From: Anaerovorax odorimutans
GTDB taxonomy: Bacteria; Bacillota; Clostridia; Peptostreptococcales; JAAYPU01
DNA length: 64,000 nucleotides
Assembly (NCBI GenBank): GCA_016841185.1
Contig: JAENZQ010000002.1
Location: 169,250-233,249, forward strand
Reading direction: 5' to 3'
The notes beneath the pieces were generated by a model that was not told where the DNA came from, did no database searches, and was given only the letters and a program-made list of their open reading frames with translations. The number at the start of each line of letters is the position of its first letter. Within the stretch, counting starts at the first letter, position 1. The position numbers and the translations under genes are program-made. Of the stretch, positions 46,569-53,510 are shown piece by piece.

Positions 46569-46614
46569 TGGTGAGGCATGAGGGATTCGAACCCCCGACC
46601 AACTGATTCGAAGT
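46569..46614 (-). repeat. Right attachment-site copy within tRNA-Arg
   Basis: This is the 46-base segment, from the CCA end to the anticodon loop, that is identical to 29419-29464. The crossover during island integration took place somewhere within it, leaving the tRNA intact at this end. Confidence 0.9.
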
Positions 46615-46644
46615 CAGCGACTCTATCCACTGAGCTAATGCCCC
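46569..46644 (-). tRNA. tRNA-Arg (anticodon UCG)
   Basis: The 76-base gene has an encoded CCA end, a 7-bp acceptor stem (GGGGCAT with ATGCCTC, one G-U pair), a D arm TAGCTCAGTGGATAGAG, an anticodon loop CTTCGAA with UCG at 34-36, and a T arm with TTCGAAT. It reads CGN codons. It is the attachment site of the island: its 3' 46 bases are duplicated at 29419-29464. Confidence 0.93.
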
Positions 46645-46758
46645 AAAATATTAATTGACAGTGAAAATAGAATTTGAATTATAGATGCAGAAATTATGCT
46701 TTACGCATAATTTTTCTTAATTATCAATTGTCCATTCTCAATTGCCAATTGATATAAT

Positions 46759-46835
46759 TGGTGGGCAGTATTGGATTCGAACCAACGACCCCTTGCTTGT
46801 CGAGCAAGTGCTCTAACCAGCTGAGCTAACCGCCC
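46759..46835 (-). tRNA. tRNA-Val (anticodon GAC) with C33
   Basis: The 77-base gene folds as a normal cloverleaf: acceptor GGGCGGT with ACTGCCC, D arm with GCTGG, anticodon stem CTTGC/GCAAG, T arm GTTGG-TTCGAAT-CCAAT and encoded CCA. The loop is TCGACAA, which puts GAC at 34-36 (valine) but C, not the nearly invariant U, at position 33. It is 114 bp upstream of tRNA-Arg in the same direction, so both probably share a transcript. Confidence 0.85.
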
Positions 46836-47139
46836 ATACATTACTATTATAAACGAATTTAAATAATTATCAATAGTAATTTTTTCAAATAGAAAATCAA
46901 GAGTAATGATTTTGTTGGTATGATAACGACAACGACTACCTCTACATTAGTCGTATCAAATAGTAAATTAGCATTACATATTTTTACATATCCAATCTAT
47001 CACTATAAATTTTGTAACAAATCATTTATAAAAGAAGTATTTATTTTTTTCAGTCAAGTTGTCTATAGATAACATCATATCATATTATAATCACCCCCAA
47101 ATAATATTAACGATATTACCCGACATAAATTATCGCAAT
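46836..47139. other. AT-rich spacer without a recognisable gene
   Basis: Between tRNA-Val and the tRNA relic I see no supported gene, RNA or repeat. It should contain the promoter of the tRNA pair, reading leftward, but no pair of boxes stands out. Confidence 0.4.
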
Positions 47140-47153
47140 TTCGAATCAGTTGG
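47140..47153 (+). repeat. First piece of a split tRNA-Arg relic
   Basis: TTCGAATCAGTTGG is identical to the anticodon-loop and stem segment of tRNA-Arg (46569-46644), but lies on the plus strand. The next part of the tRNA sequence resumes at 47487. The 333 bp in between hold a type I toxin-antitoxin cassette. Confidence 0.55.
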
Positions 47154-47181
47154 GCAGAATAACAATTTGTAACATTGAATG

Positions 47182-47209
47182 TTTACAGAATCACAATTTG
47201 TGATATAAT
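47182..47209 (+). promoter_or_regulatory. Promoter of the antisense RNA antitoxin
   Basis: TTTACA (47182-47187) and TATAAT (47204-47209) with a 16-base spacer form a good vegetative promoter reading into the antisense RNA. The start of transcription would fall near 47216. Confidence 0.7.
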
Positions 47210-47216
47210 ATAGAAA

Positions 47217-47302
47217 AAGGTAATCGGATTGCAAAAATGCGGTTGCCAAGGTTAAGCTAAATAATTTAACCGTCCTGTGGCAGCAGGAGCGGTTATTTTT
47301 TT
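47217..47302 (+). ncRNA. Candidate antisense RNA antitoxin (RatA-like)
   Basis: The predicted transcript starts just after the promoter at 47182-47209, carries a leader GGTAATCGGATTGC..., overlaps the 3' end of the toxin gene on the opposite strand, and ends at a hairpin (AACCGTCCTG with CAGGA-CGGTT, 47268-47294) followed by seven T residues. Convergent overlap at the toxin 3' end is the TxpA/RatA arrangement. Its length, about 85 bases, is an estimate from promoter and terminator. Confidence 0.65.
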
Positions 47303-47373
47303 CTGAATCTCAGAATTGCTACTATGAGCATTCCGAACATTACCATTAAAGATAAAGATTCATATGTACTCAT
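47293..47373 (-). CDS. 26-residue type I toxin (TxpA/holin-like peptide)
   Basis: ATG 47373 follows an exceptionally strong GGGGGTGG site. The peptide starts MSTYESLSLMVMFGMLIVAI and ends in a short basic tail (RFRKK). That is the known build of small toxic membrane peptides of type I toxin-antitoxin systems in Firmicutes, often labelled putative holin-like toxin. The stop codon lies inside a bidirectional terminator hairpin. An antisense RNA with its own promoter converges from the other side. It probably depolarises the membrane when the RNA antitoxin is lost. A leader of about 60 bases precedes it. Confidence 0.85.
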   Translation of the reverse strand: MSTYESLSLMVMFGMLIVAILRFRKK

Positions 47374-47486
47374 AGTACCACCCCCTTTCCATAAGGGAAT
47401 GAAGGTGGCAACTGCACCTGCTTTATCCGACTACCTAATTATTATCATATCATATGTATACTGAGTCTTTTAGAACAAAAGTCAAA

Positions 47487-47521
47487 GTCGGGAGGTAGTT
47501 CAAATCTCTCATGCCTCGCCA
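47487..47521 (+). repeat. Second piece of a split, degenerate tRNA-Arg 3' end
   Basis: The plus-strand sequence GTCGGGAGGTAG, TTCAAATC, TCTCATGCCTCGCCA matches the variable loop, T arm, acceptor strand and CCA of tRNA-Arg with four substitutions and a 2-3 base insertion. It continues exactly where the piece at 47140-47153 stops. It is not a functional tRNA; it looks like an old attachment-site relic. Confidence 0.75.
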
Positions 47522-47670
47522 TGAACATTTAAAAATGCAGACTTGAACGGTTTGTTCTAATCTAAATTTGTTTTCATATATATTTGCTAATATTATGATA
47601 CAGCAACCCTACTTTATTCAGCTCATCGTCAAACAGCTGATGAAGAACCGTTCCCTTGCTTATGTTAATA

Positions 47671-48906
47671 TTATCGCACTTTTCCCGCATGATAACCATG
47701 TACTTCTATCGTTTCTCCAATTACATTATGAGGAAAATGGGATTCATTCGGAGTTGTTTCGCCCATGACTTTTTTATTAACTATTTCTACACCCATTGAT
47801 GACCACTTAGATTTCAAACCGCTAAAAGTCATTTTTTCCGGTATAAAATCCGGATGGTCCATTTTAAAATTCCGAATGCTTTTTGCTGCTTTCACATACG
47901 TGTTGAAAATTCCAATAACTTCACCCGATTTTTTAAGAAACGGAGCAATATTTTCAGTAGAAAAGGTGTTATAAGTAAAGAGAGAGTTAACAGTTGAGTA
48001 ATCATCGATATATAAATCAATCGTAGTACTTTTTATAGGAATATATGAAGGTTTTCCAACTATAAAGGTAATGTTATAGTTCCATGAGGACAAGTACTTT
48101 TTTAATTTATCAATTCTCTTCAGAGATGGATCAAAAATAATATAAAAATTATCCTTACCCAGTTTTTCTATATATTCAAGCAAAAAATTAAAAGCAAATG
48201 GACCAGTCATGATAAACTTATTTCCATCCATCTGATTAATAATTTCGTTGTACATCCATATATATGTTATGGCTATTAACTTTCTGTACGTTGGGCTTAA
48301 TTGATCTTTCATAGCCATTATTGATTCTATGTTCTCGAAAGCTTTAAAAGGAGTTTCTTCTACGAAATCCTTACAAAGAATAATGCCATCTGAAATAGTG
48401 GCTGTGTAACCGCATTCACAGGATAAATCCCCCTTTTTTATATTACCGTCTGAAAACGTTGCAGATTCTAATTTCAGAGGCACTTGGCAAATCGGGCAAT
48501 ATAGAAGGGGTATCATTGAATATGGTACGCCTCCATCGGGTGTTTCATCACTTCTTATAACCGGAAGGTTCTCTATTTCCTTTTCTAAATCATTGATAAT
48601 TTTTGTCAGACTGTTTTTTTCATCTATCAATATTTTTCTCTTTTTATTTAGAAGATCCGAACATACTTCAATAATTACCTCATCTTTAAAACGAGAGGTT
48701 TTTTCCATAAAAAATAAAAGTTGAATTTCTTCTAACGAAAAGTAGTACCTTTTATATCTTAAAATTTTTTCCATATCAGAAATACATTCTGCATCAAATT
48801 CGTACTGCCCCCCTATTTTACTAGGAATCAGTAGCCCATTATTAATATAGAATCTTATCGTGCTGATATTTAGATTGAATTTTCTTGCAAACGTACCGAT
48901 TTTCAT
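47671..48906 (-). CDS. MerR-type regulator fused to zinc ribbon and methyltransferase-like domain
   Basis: The 411-residue protein has an N-terminal MerR helix-turn-helix (KIGTFARKFNLNISTIRFYI, then DMEKILRYKRYYFSLEEIQ) and a coiled coil (about 85-115). A Trm112-like zinc ribbon follows (LLYCPICQVPL, then LSCECGYT) and a C-terminal SAM-methyltransferase-like fold (about 190-400) whose glycine motif is weak (MTGPFAFNFLLEYIEKL). The second ATG (48906) is preferred, with AGAGGTA seven bases upstream. The end may be frameshifted: after HGY another frame continues MVIMREKCDNINISKG to a stop at 47574. It is divergent from a GrdX-family gene, its probable target. Ligand unknown. Confidence 0.75.
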   Translation of the reverse strand: MKIGTFARKFNLNISTIRFYINNGLLIPSKIGGQYEFDAECISDMEKILRYKRYYFSLEEIQLLFFMEKTSRFKDEVIIEVCSDLLNKKRKILIDEKNSLTKIINDLEKEIENLPVIRSDETPDGGVPYSMIPLLYCPICQVPLKLESATFSDGNIKKGDLSCECGYTATISDGIILCKDFVEETPFKAFENIESIMAMKDQLSPTYRKLIAITYIWMYNEIINQMDGNKFIMTGPFAFNFLLEYIEKLGKDNFYIIFDPSLKRIDKLKKYLSSWNYNITFIVGKPSYIPIKSTTIDLYIDDYSTVNSLFTYNTFSTENIAPFLKKSGEVIGIFNTYVKAAKSIRNFKMDHPDFIPEKMTFSGLKSKWSSMGVEIVNKKVMGETTPNESHFPHNVIGETIEVHGYHAGKVR

Positions 48907-49002
48907 TTGCATTACCTCTTTCAGATTTTAGCTCCAATTATATTTCGAGTATATGTCATACTCATTTTTTAGTCAATCTCATAGAGAGATTAGTGCTAAA
49001 CT

Positions 49003-49095
49003 TAGGTTTACCTTTTTTTTATTTGCTTATTATGATAAAGATAGGTTTACCTTTTTTTGATTTCATGTATTGTGATGAAGATAAGTTTACACTTT
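49003..49095. repeat. Tandem 39-40-bp repeat in the MerR/GrdX intergenic region
   Basis: Two near-complete units and a partial third begin at 49003, 49042 and 49082 with TAGGTTTAC, TAGGTTTAC and TAAGTTTAC, each followed by a T tract and then a TATGAT- or TGTGAT-like hexamer. Each unit resembles a promoter half. Position between divergent genes suggests binding by the MerR-type protein. Confidence 0.65.
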
Positions 49096-49149
49096 AAAAT
49101 AAAAATCAAAGATAACCCGTTACAACAATTTTAGAAAGGAGATGTAAAA

Positions 49150-49491
49150 ATGAGGCTTATTGTAACAAACAACAAGAAAGTGGCATCCTATTTTCAAGGA
49201 AAGGAAGAAATTATTAAGGTAGACTCAGACTTTCAAGTATTCGAGGAAGGAATAAAAATTATACAGAAAGGAGGCAGACTGCTGCACGATCCTTCTAAAG
49301 GATTTGGCTATTACAGAAGTCTATTATTCGTAATGGACGGGGACAATATACCAGCTGAAAAAAGCATTGAAATGTTGAATAAATGTATTAGCAAGATACC
49401 GAATCATCAAGACAGATCTGTCGGTAACAAAGAATCGATCTTTGCAGGTATTCTTCAAAACCGTGACTTGAATCTCATCAAATCAATATAG
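49150..49491 (+). CDS. GrdX-family protein
   Basis: The 113-residue protein matches the GrdX pattern: an N-terminal strand RLIVTNNKKV, then EGIKIIQKGGRLLHDPSKGF, then YYRSLLFVMDG and an alpha-helical end. GrdX genes are usually found in glycine, sarcosine or betaine reductase clusters; the function is not established. Here it is alone, next to a MerR fusion regulator, with no reductase genes in view. Start ATG 49150 follows AAAGGAGATG. The call rests on sequence pattern recall; presence suggests an amino-acid-fermenting lifestyle. Confidence 0.65.
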   Translation: MRLIVTNNKKVASYFQGKEEIIKVDSDFQVFEEGIKIIQKGGRLLHDPSKGFGYYRSLLFVMDGDNIPAEKSIEMLNKCISKIPNHQDRSVGNKESIFAGILQNRDLNLIKSI

Positions 49492-49588
49492 ACTAATATC
49501 GGAAAAGGCTTATGATTCATATACACTTACTTTTGTCACTCTAAATGAGTATCCATATACATTAATAAATCTTGCCCGTTAAAAATTT

Positions 49589-49636
49589 CCTGCTAAGTGT
49601 ATTAACTAAAAACTTTTAGTTAAGCACAAAGGCAGG
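49589..49636 (-). terminator. Nested hairpin terminator of the AraC gene
   Basis: CCTGC/GCAGG (49589-49593 with 49632-49636) encloses a 10-bp stem TTAACTAAAA/TTTTAGTTAA (49602-49611 with 49614-49623). Reading leftward, AAATTTTTAACG follows. It lies 46 bp past the AraC stop. Confidence 0.7.
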
Positions 49637-49681
49637 AGATTCTATTTGATTATCTAAACTGTCAAACTTTCTGCCAACCGT

Positions 49682-51289
49682 TCATATTTTATTTTTTATA
49701 TTCAATTTTTCAAGGGTTATCAATATGACACTTTGTGATGAAAGGCTTTCAAAGAATTTTATATTATTATGGTTCCTGATTATCTCAAAAGAAACCTTTG
49801 GAAATGTGATTTTTTTTATCAGTTCTTCATCTTCCGATGATAGAATGGAAGAGCTGTCAAACTTGTTCAAATGATGAAAAGCGTTGCCATTTTCTTGATC
49901 CAAATGATATTTTGTAACCTTATAGTCGTATTCTACATTGCTCAACAATATTTCAAAAGTCATAAGATGATGGGATTTATCTGAACCCACTGAGTTGTAT
50001 AAAAGGATTTGTATTCCGGAATCATCTTTCCCGACAGCAAAACCCTCTTCCAGACATATAAGTGATTTAGATAATTTAGATAAAAAGAAAAAAGCAAAAT
50101 ATAATGGTTTTTTAATGCCATTATCCGTCACCAAACCCTTTTCACCAAATAAATCTACGTACTTAACTTTGCCCTTTAAAACATTATTTAAAAAATAAGG
50201 CGTATCGATTATTTCATTGTCAGAGCATTCATCAAAAATAACTTTATTTAATCTGCATTCCTTTAAAGCTTCTCTCCGCACCAATTGTTTTTGTTCTGAC
50301 ATGTCTGAACAAACAAGAGCCGGCATGTCCCAGGATGCTGCTTCTTCCGCTTCCTGTAAATTTATATTTTTAAAAACTTCTAACTTTGAAATATATAAAT
50401 CGAGTTTTTCTTTAACTTGCCGATCCTGCAATGTATATTCTTTAGATTCAATTTTTCCTATGGTTTCAGCGGGCTCACAATAGAGCGTTCTATATTCTGA
50501 GGGTGTACAATAGTACCATTTTTTAAAGTACCTATTTAGCGAGCGGATATCTGTAAAGCCACATTCAAAGGCAATCTCAGAAATTTTTTTGTCGGTAGCA
50601 ATCAAAAACCGCTCAGCCGCAAGTGTCCGAACATGATTTAAGTATTCTAAAAAATTCATGCCTGTAATCTTTTTTACTAAATGAGAAAAATGATACTTAC
50701 TATAATTTAAAAATCTTGAGATATCTGTTAATTGTACGGCCTCGGTAAAATGACTATAGATATAATCATCAATCTCATAAAAAACATCCATCTGCTTTTG
50801 AGAGACATCCGCCTTTTTAGAAACCATATTTGTTGACTGAAAATTTGCTTCACAAAACGAAAGAAAATGAATCAATTCTGCCATGGGATTTTTAGAATCG
50901 GGTAAACGGCAGTATAGTTTAGCTATATAATAACGAAGAGCATCCAGCTCAAAATCTTTGGAAGTTCTGCTCATTGGATCAGAATCCAAAATCCATTGAC
51001 TGATATTGGGAAAAACATTCAGAAAATACTCAAAATTAATCTGAAGAAACAAAACAATATTATCTTCTCCGGCCATAGAAAAACTATGAACATCTTCAGG
51101 AGAAACAATCAATATATCGTTTTCTTTCAAAATATATTTTTCAGTACTCAGGGAAGCATTTATAGAGCCCTTGAGCACTAAAACAAATTCAAAGGCATTG
51201 TCATGCCAATGCCTTTTATGAAAAACAATATGTTCAATACCCATTGCAAATGGTTCCTCCATATTATTCATCATAAACCCGGGAAGCAT
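49682..51289 (-). CDS. AraC-family regulator with C-terminal GH39-like remnant
   Basis: The 535-residue protein starts with a cupin ligand domain (about 15-110; HKRHWHDNAFEFVLVLKG, SPEDVHSF). A two-HTH AraC domain follows (about 165-265; YSKYHFSHLVKKITGMNFLE, SEIAFECGFTDIRSLNRYFK). The last 265 residues resemble the C-terminal part of GH39-type beta-xylosidase-like proteins (GIKKPLYFAFFFLSKLSKSL, then GIQILLYN, then YHLDQENGNAFHHL). The catalytic barrel with its Glu residues is missing, so this part is likely a ligand-sensing leftover. ATG 51289 is preferred, following AGAGGTG. Sugar responsiveness is suggested; the target is unknown. Confidence 0.8.
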   Translation of the reverse strand: MLPGFMMNNMEEPFAMGIEHIVFHKRHWHDNAFEFVLVLKGSINASLSTEKYILKENDILIVSPEDVHSFSMAGEDNIVLFLQINFEYFLNVFPNISQWILDSDPMSRTSKDFELDALRYYIAKLYCRLPDSKNPMAELIHFLSFCEANFQSTNMVSKKADVSQKQMDVFYEIDDYIYSHFTEAVQLTDISRFLNYSKYHFSHLVKKITGMNFLEYLNHVRTLAAERFLIATDKKISEIAFECGFTDIRSLNRYFKKWYYCTPSEYRTLYCEPAETIGKIESKEYTLQDRQVKEKLDLYISKLEVFKNINLQEAEEAASWDMPALVCSDMSEQKQLVRREALKECRLNKVIFDECSDNEIIDTPYFLNNVLKGKVKYVDLFGEKGLVTDNGIKKPLYFAFFFLSKLSKSLICLEEGFAVGKDDSGIQILLYNSVGSDKSHHLMTFEILLSNVEYDYKVTKYHLDQENGNAFHHLNKFDSSSILSSEDEELIKKITFPKVSFEIIRNHNNIKFFESLSSQSVILITLEKLNIKNKI

Positions 51290-51486
51290 CTCTTTCACCT
51301 CTTTTGGATATCATTGTAAATTGCACTTTAACTATTAATAGCCTATATGACCTGCTGATTCTTATTTTTTTCTTCTTTAATCCTTGTTTCTTTTTTCCAA
51401 CTTCTATTCTAATAGAGCACAGGTATGATTACAAGCATCTATGGTATTCCTCACATAGGATTTTACTATATTCCGATATAAGGATC

Positions 51487-51525
51487 ATGCCCCTGTCAGC
51501 ATAGATATTTGCCTGTCAGGGGCAT
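51487..51525. terminator. Hairpin downstream of the interrupted dehydrogenase gene
   Basis: ATGCCCCTG (51487-51495) pairs with CAGGGGCAT (51517-51525), and CCTGTCAG occurs on both sides. TTTTGATTT follows on the plus strand; the leftward side lacks a T run, so terminator function for the minus-strand gene is uncertain. Confidence 0.5.
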
Positions 51526-51608
51526 TTTGATTTCGGTATATAATTTCTTTACCTGCTTATATAAAAAGCTGCATGTTTAAGGATACTCCCGGATCGGCAG
51601 CTAAGGAG

Positions 51609-52829
51609 TTATACCTCTTTTACGGTAGTTTCTATTGTAATATCAAGTTCTGCAGCATATTTCAAATAAGCGTCTACCTGTTCATACGTCAACATATCTG
51701 AAGAAATCAGTCCGGTTTGGGTGATTTGATCATTCACGAAAAGCTTTGTAAAGAAAGAACCGCTTTGCCCGGTCAAATAAGTTTCTCCGGTAAGCCCTGC
51801 TTTTTCAAAAGATTCTACACAGCCCGGAGCATTTACATATGTTTCCACCATCACTTTTTTCCCGTCTTTCATGCCTGTTGCCTGAACCACCATAGCACCG
51901 GAATCATCTTCCAATCCTTCATCAAGGATTTCCCTGATTTCACTTTCATATTTAGGGGCAGGAGGTGTCAGCTTTAATAATAGGTTTCTGGGAACTACCA
52001 TGTTTCCGTCCACCTCTATCGGTTGATCGGAAAGCATTCCCATCTTGTATAAAGGTTCTGCAAATTCAATACCGTAACCACCGTATTTGAAGAAAATATT
52101 CTTCACATCTTTAAAATATTCTTTAGAGTTAATCCCCATTATTACAGGCTCATCATGGGAATGCTCAACCAACTTAATTTCTTTATCTATCCCTTTGAAC
52201 TTCATATAGACCGGCCGGCTGAAAGGTTCCGTTAGGCATATCTTTCCATTCTCAAAGCAATACGCTTCATCCTCCATATCTGAATAAGCAACTTCCGGAG
52301 ACCACCAAAACGGAAGAAATCTTTTTGCTTTTACTCCCTCGTATACAAGCATCATTATTGTTTCACAAGAATCAAGATATCTCATTGCATCTCTTGCAAC
52401 CACACAAATCAATCCCGGGGCTGATCATGTAGAGATAATTGCTGTTTTTCCAATGGCCTTGAATCTGTTTCCAACCTCACCGTACATTCTCTGAATACTT
52501 TTTACCCAATCAACCCCAGGTGTGTAGCAAGCAGCAAAATCCTGATAATTCGCTTTGGCTTCAATAGCAGCTTCCATAACATCCAAACCAAACTCCATTG
52601 GAAGCGCATTCACAATCAAATCCACATCTTTCACAATTGCTGCAATGCTCTCTTTTTTTGTTGCATCCACTTGAGTCCCTTTTCCTTTTTTAAGGGTTTT
52701 TACCAGATTATCTACCGCCTTCTTGTCATAGTCAGCACATATGATTTCTGATACATTAGGTTCCTCGTCCATGCGCTTTGCAACAGTAGATCCTTGTGCC
52801 CCTACTCCTAAGACTAATATTTTTTTCAT
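51609..52829 (-). pseudogene. Saccharopine dehydrogenase-like gene interrupted by one in-frame TGA
   Basis: Read through, the frame encodes 406 codons, the same size as the related enzyme at 40097. The first 134 residues are a Rossmann domain (KKILVLGVGAQGSTVAKRM, IICADYDKKAVDNL). After KTAIIST comes TGA (52425-52427), then the frame resumes as SAPGLICVVARDAMRYL and runs to TAA at 51609. Relatives have Gly here (GGA to TGA is one change), so a nonsense mutation or read error is most likely. Selenocysteine insertion is a remote alternative: a small stem TTGCA/TGCAA lies about 30 bases downstream but lacks classical SECIS features. The start ATG 52829 follows AGGAAGAACGG. Confidence 0.75.
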
Positions 52830-53022
52830 TTTCCGTTCTTCCTTTCTTAGGTATTTATTAATCAGGATACCTTTTTATTCCAAAATATTCATTTCATTTT
52901 TTGTGGATTATTAGTGCAATTTTTTGCGTTTGATTAAAAATGGTTTATGTTGTATTTTTTCGTCATTTACTTATATATTTGAATTTGTTAATATGGAATA
53001 AATATTTAGGAGGGAAATATAA

Positions 53023-53355
53023 ATGAAAGTTGGGTTGATCAGATGCCTTCAAACAGAAGATATGTGTCCAGCTTCTACAGACTTTGCAGTAATGCGAAAT
53101 AAGAAGTGTGCATTCGAAGGTGTTGAGGGTGAAATTGAAGTAATAGGCGTAACGACTTGCGGCGGTTGTCCAGGTAAAAAGGCAGTAACAAGAGCACAAG
53201 AAATGGTGAAAAGAGGTGCTGATACAATTGTACTGGCTTCCTGCATCACAAGAGGGAATCCTATTGGCTTTAAATGCCCTCATGCCGAACAAATAAAAGA
53301 AGCTATTGAAAAGAAATTAGGAGAATCCATTAAAATAATCGATTTTACACATTAA
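53023..53355 (+). CDS. CGGC-domain protein
   Basis: The 110-residue protein carries the family motif TTCGGCPGKKAV with an upstream Cys (LIRCLQTEDMCPA) and downstream LASCITRGNPIGFKCPH, giving five conserved Cys that could bind metal or an Fe-S centre. CGGC proteins are common in anaerobes and their role is unknown. Start ATG 53023 follows AGGAGGG. It is divergent from the interrupted dehydrogenase gene and has its own terminator. Confidence 0.88.
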   Translation: MKVGLIRCLQTEDMCPASTDFAVMRNKKCAFEGVEGEIEVIGVTTCGGCPGKKAVTRAQEMVKRGADTIVLASCITRGNPIGFKCPHAEQIKEAIEKKLGESIKIIDFTH

Positions 53356-53365
53356 TGAAATATTA

Positions 53366-53410
53366 AAAAAAGAAAACTTGCAATAAAACTGATTGCAGGT
53401 TTTCTTTTTT
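53366..53410 (+). terminator. Terminator of the CGGC gene
   Basis: AGAAAACTTGCAAT pairs with ATTGCAGGTTTTCT (one G-U pair) over a 7-base loop, flanked by A and T runs that end in TTTTTT at 53410. Confidence 0.85.
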
Positions 53411-53510
53411 ATGAGAGTTGAAATAAGCCCCAAAATGGCTTATTTTTATAATATTGTAAACTATTCAAAAAGAAAAGTAAATTATAAAAATTTATACATA
53501 AGTTAATTTA

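Larger units (their letters stand above)
29419..46614. mobile_element. 17-kb tRNA-Arg-integrated genomic island
   Basis: The island is bounded by 46-bp direct repeats (29419-29464 and 46569-46614) that are the 3' half of tRNA-Arg. The intact tRNA stands at the right end. A fragment of a tyrosine recombinase (46332-46487) lies beside it, where integrases normally sit. Cargo includes a DUF2971 protein, a large membrane protein, an XRE switch, a dead IS21-type element, an exporter, a catabolic operon with sigma-54 activator, and a two-component system. The left 4.5 kb is strikingly more AT-rich than the rest, suggesting mosaic assembly. With only a recombinase fragment it is probably immobile. 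Confidence 0.88.

Noticed and set aside
47574..47699. Separate 41-residue gene after the MerR fusion
   Set aside because: It has no ribosome site and overlaps the MerR end; it is better explained as the frameshifted C-terminus of that protein.
49003..49095. CRISPR array
   Set aside because: Only two full units and a partial one, no spacers of uniform length and no cas genes.
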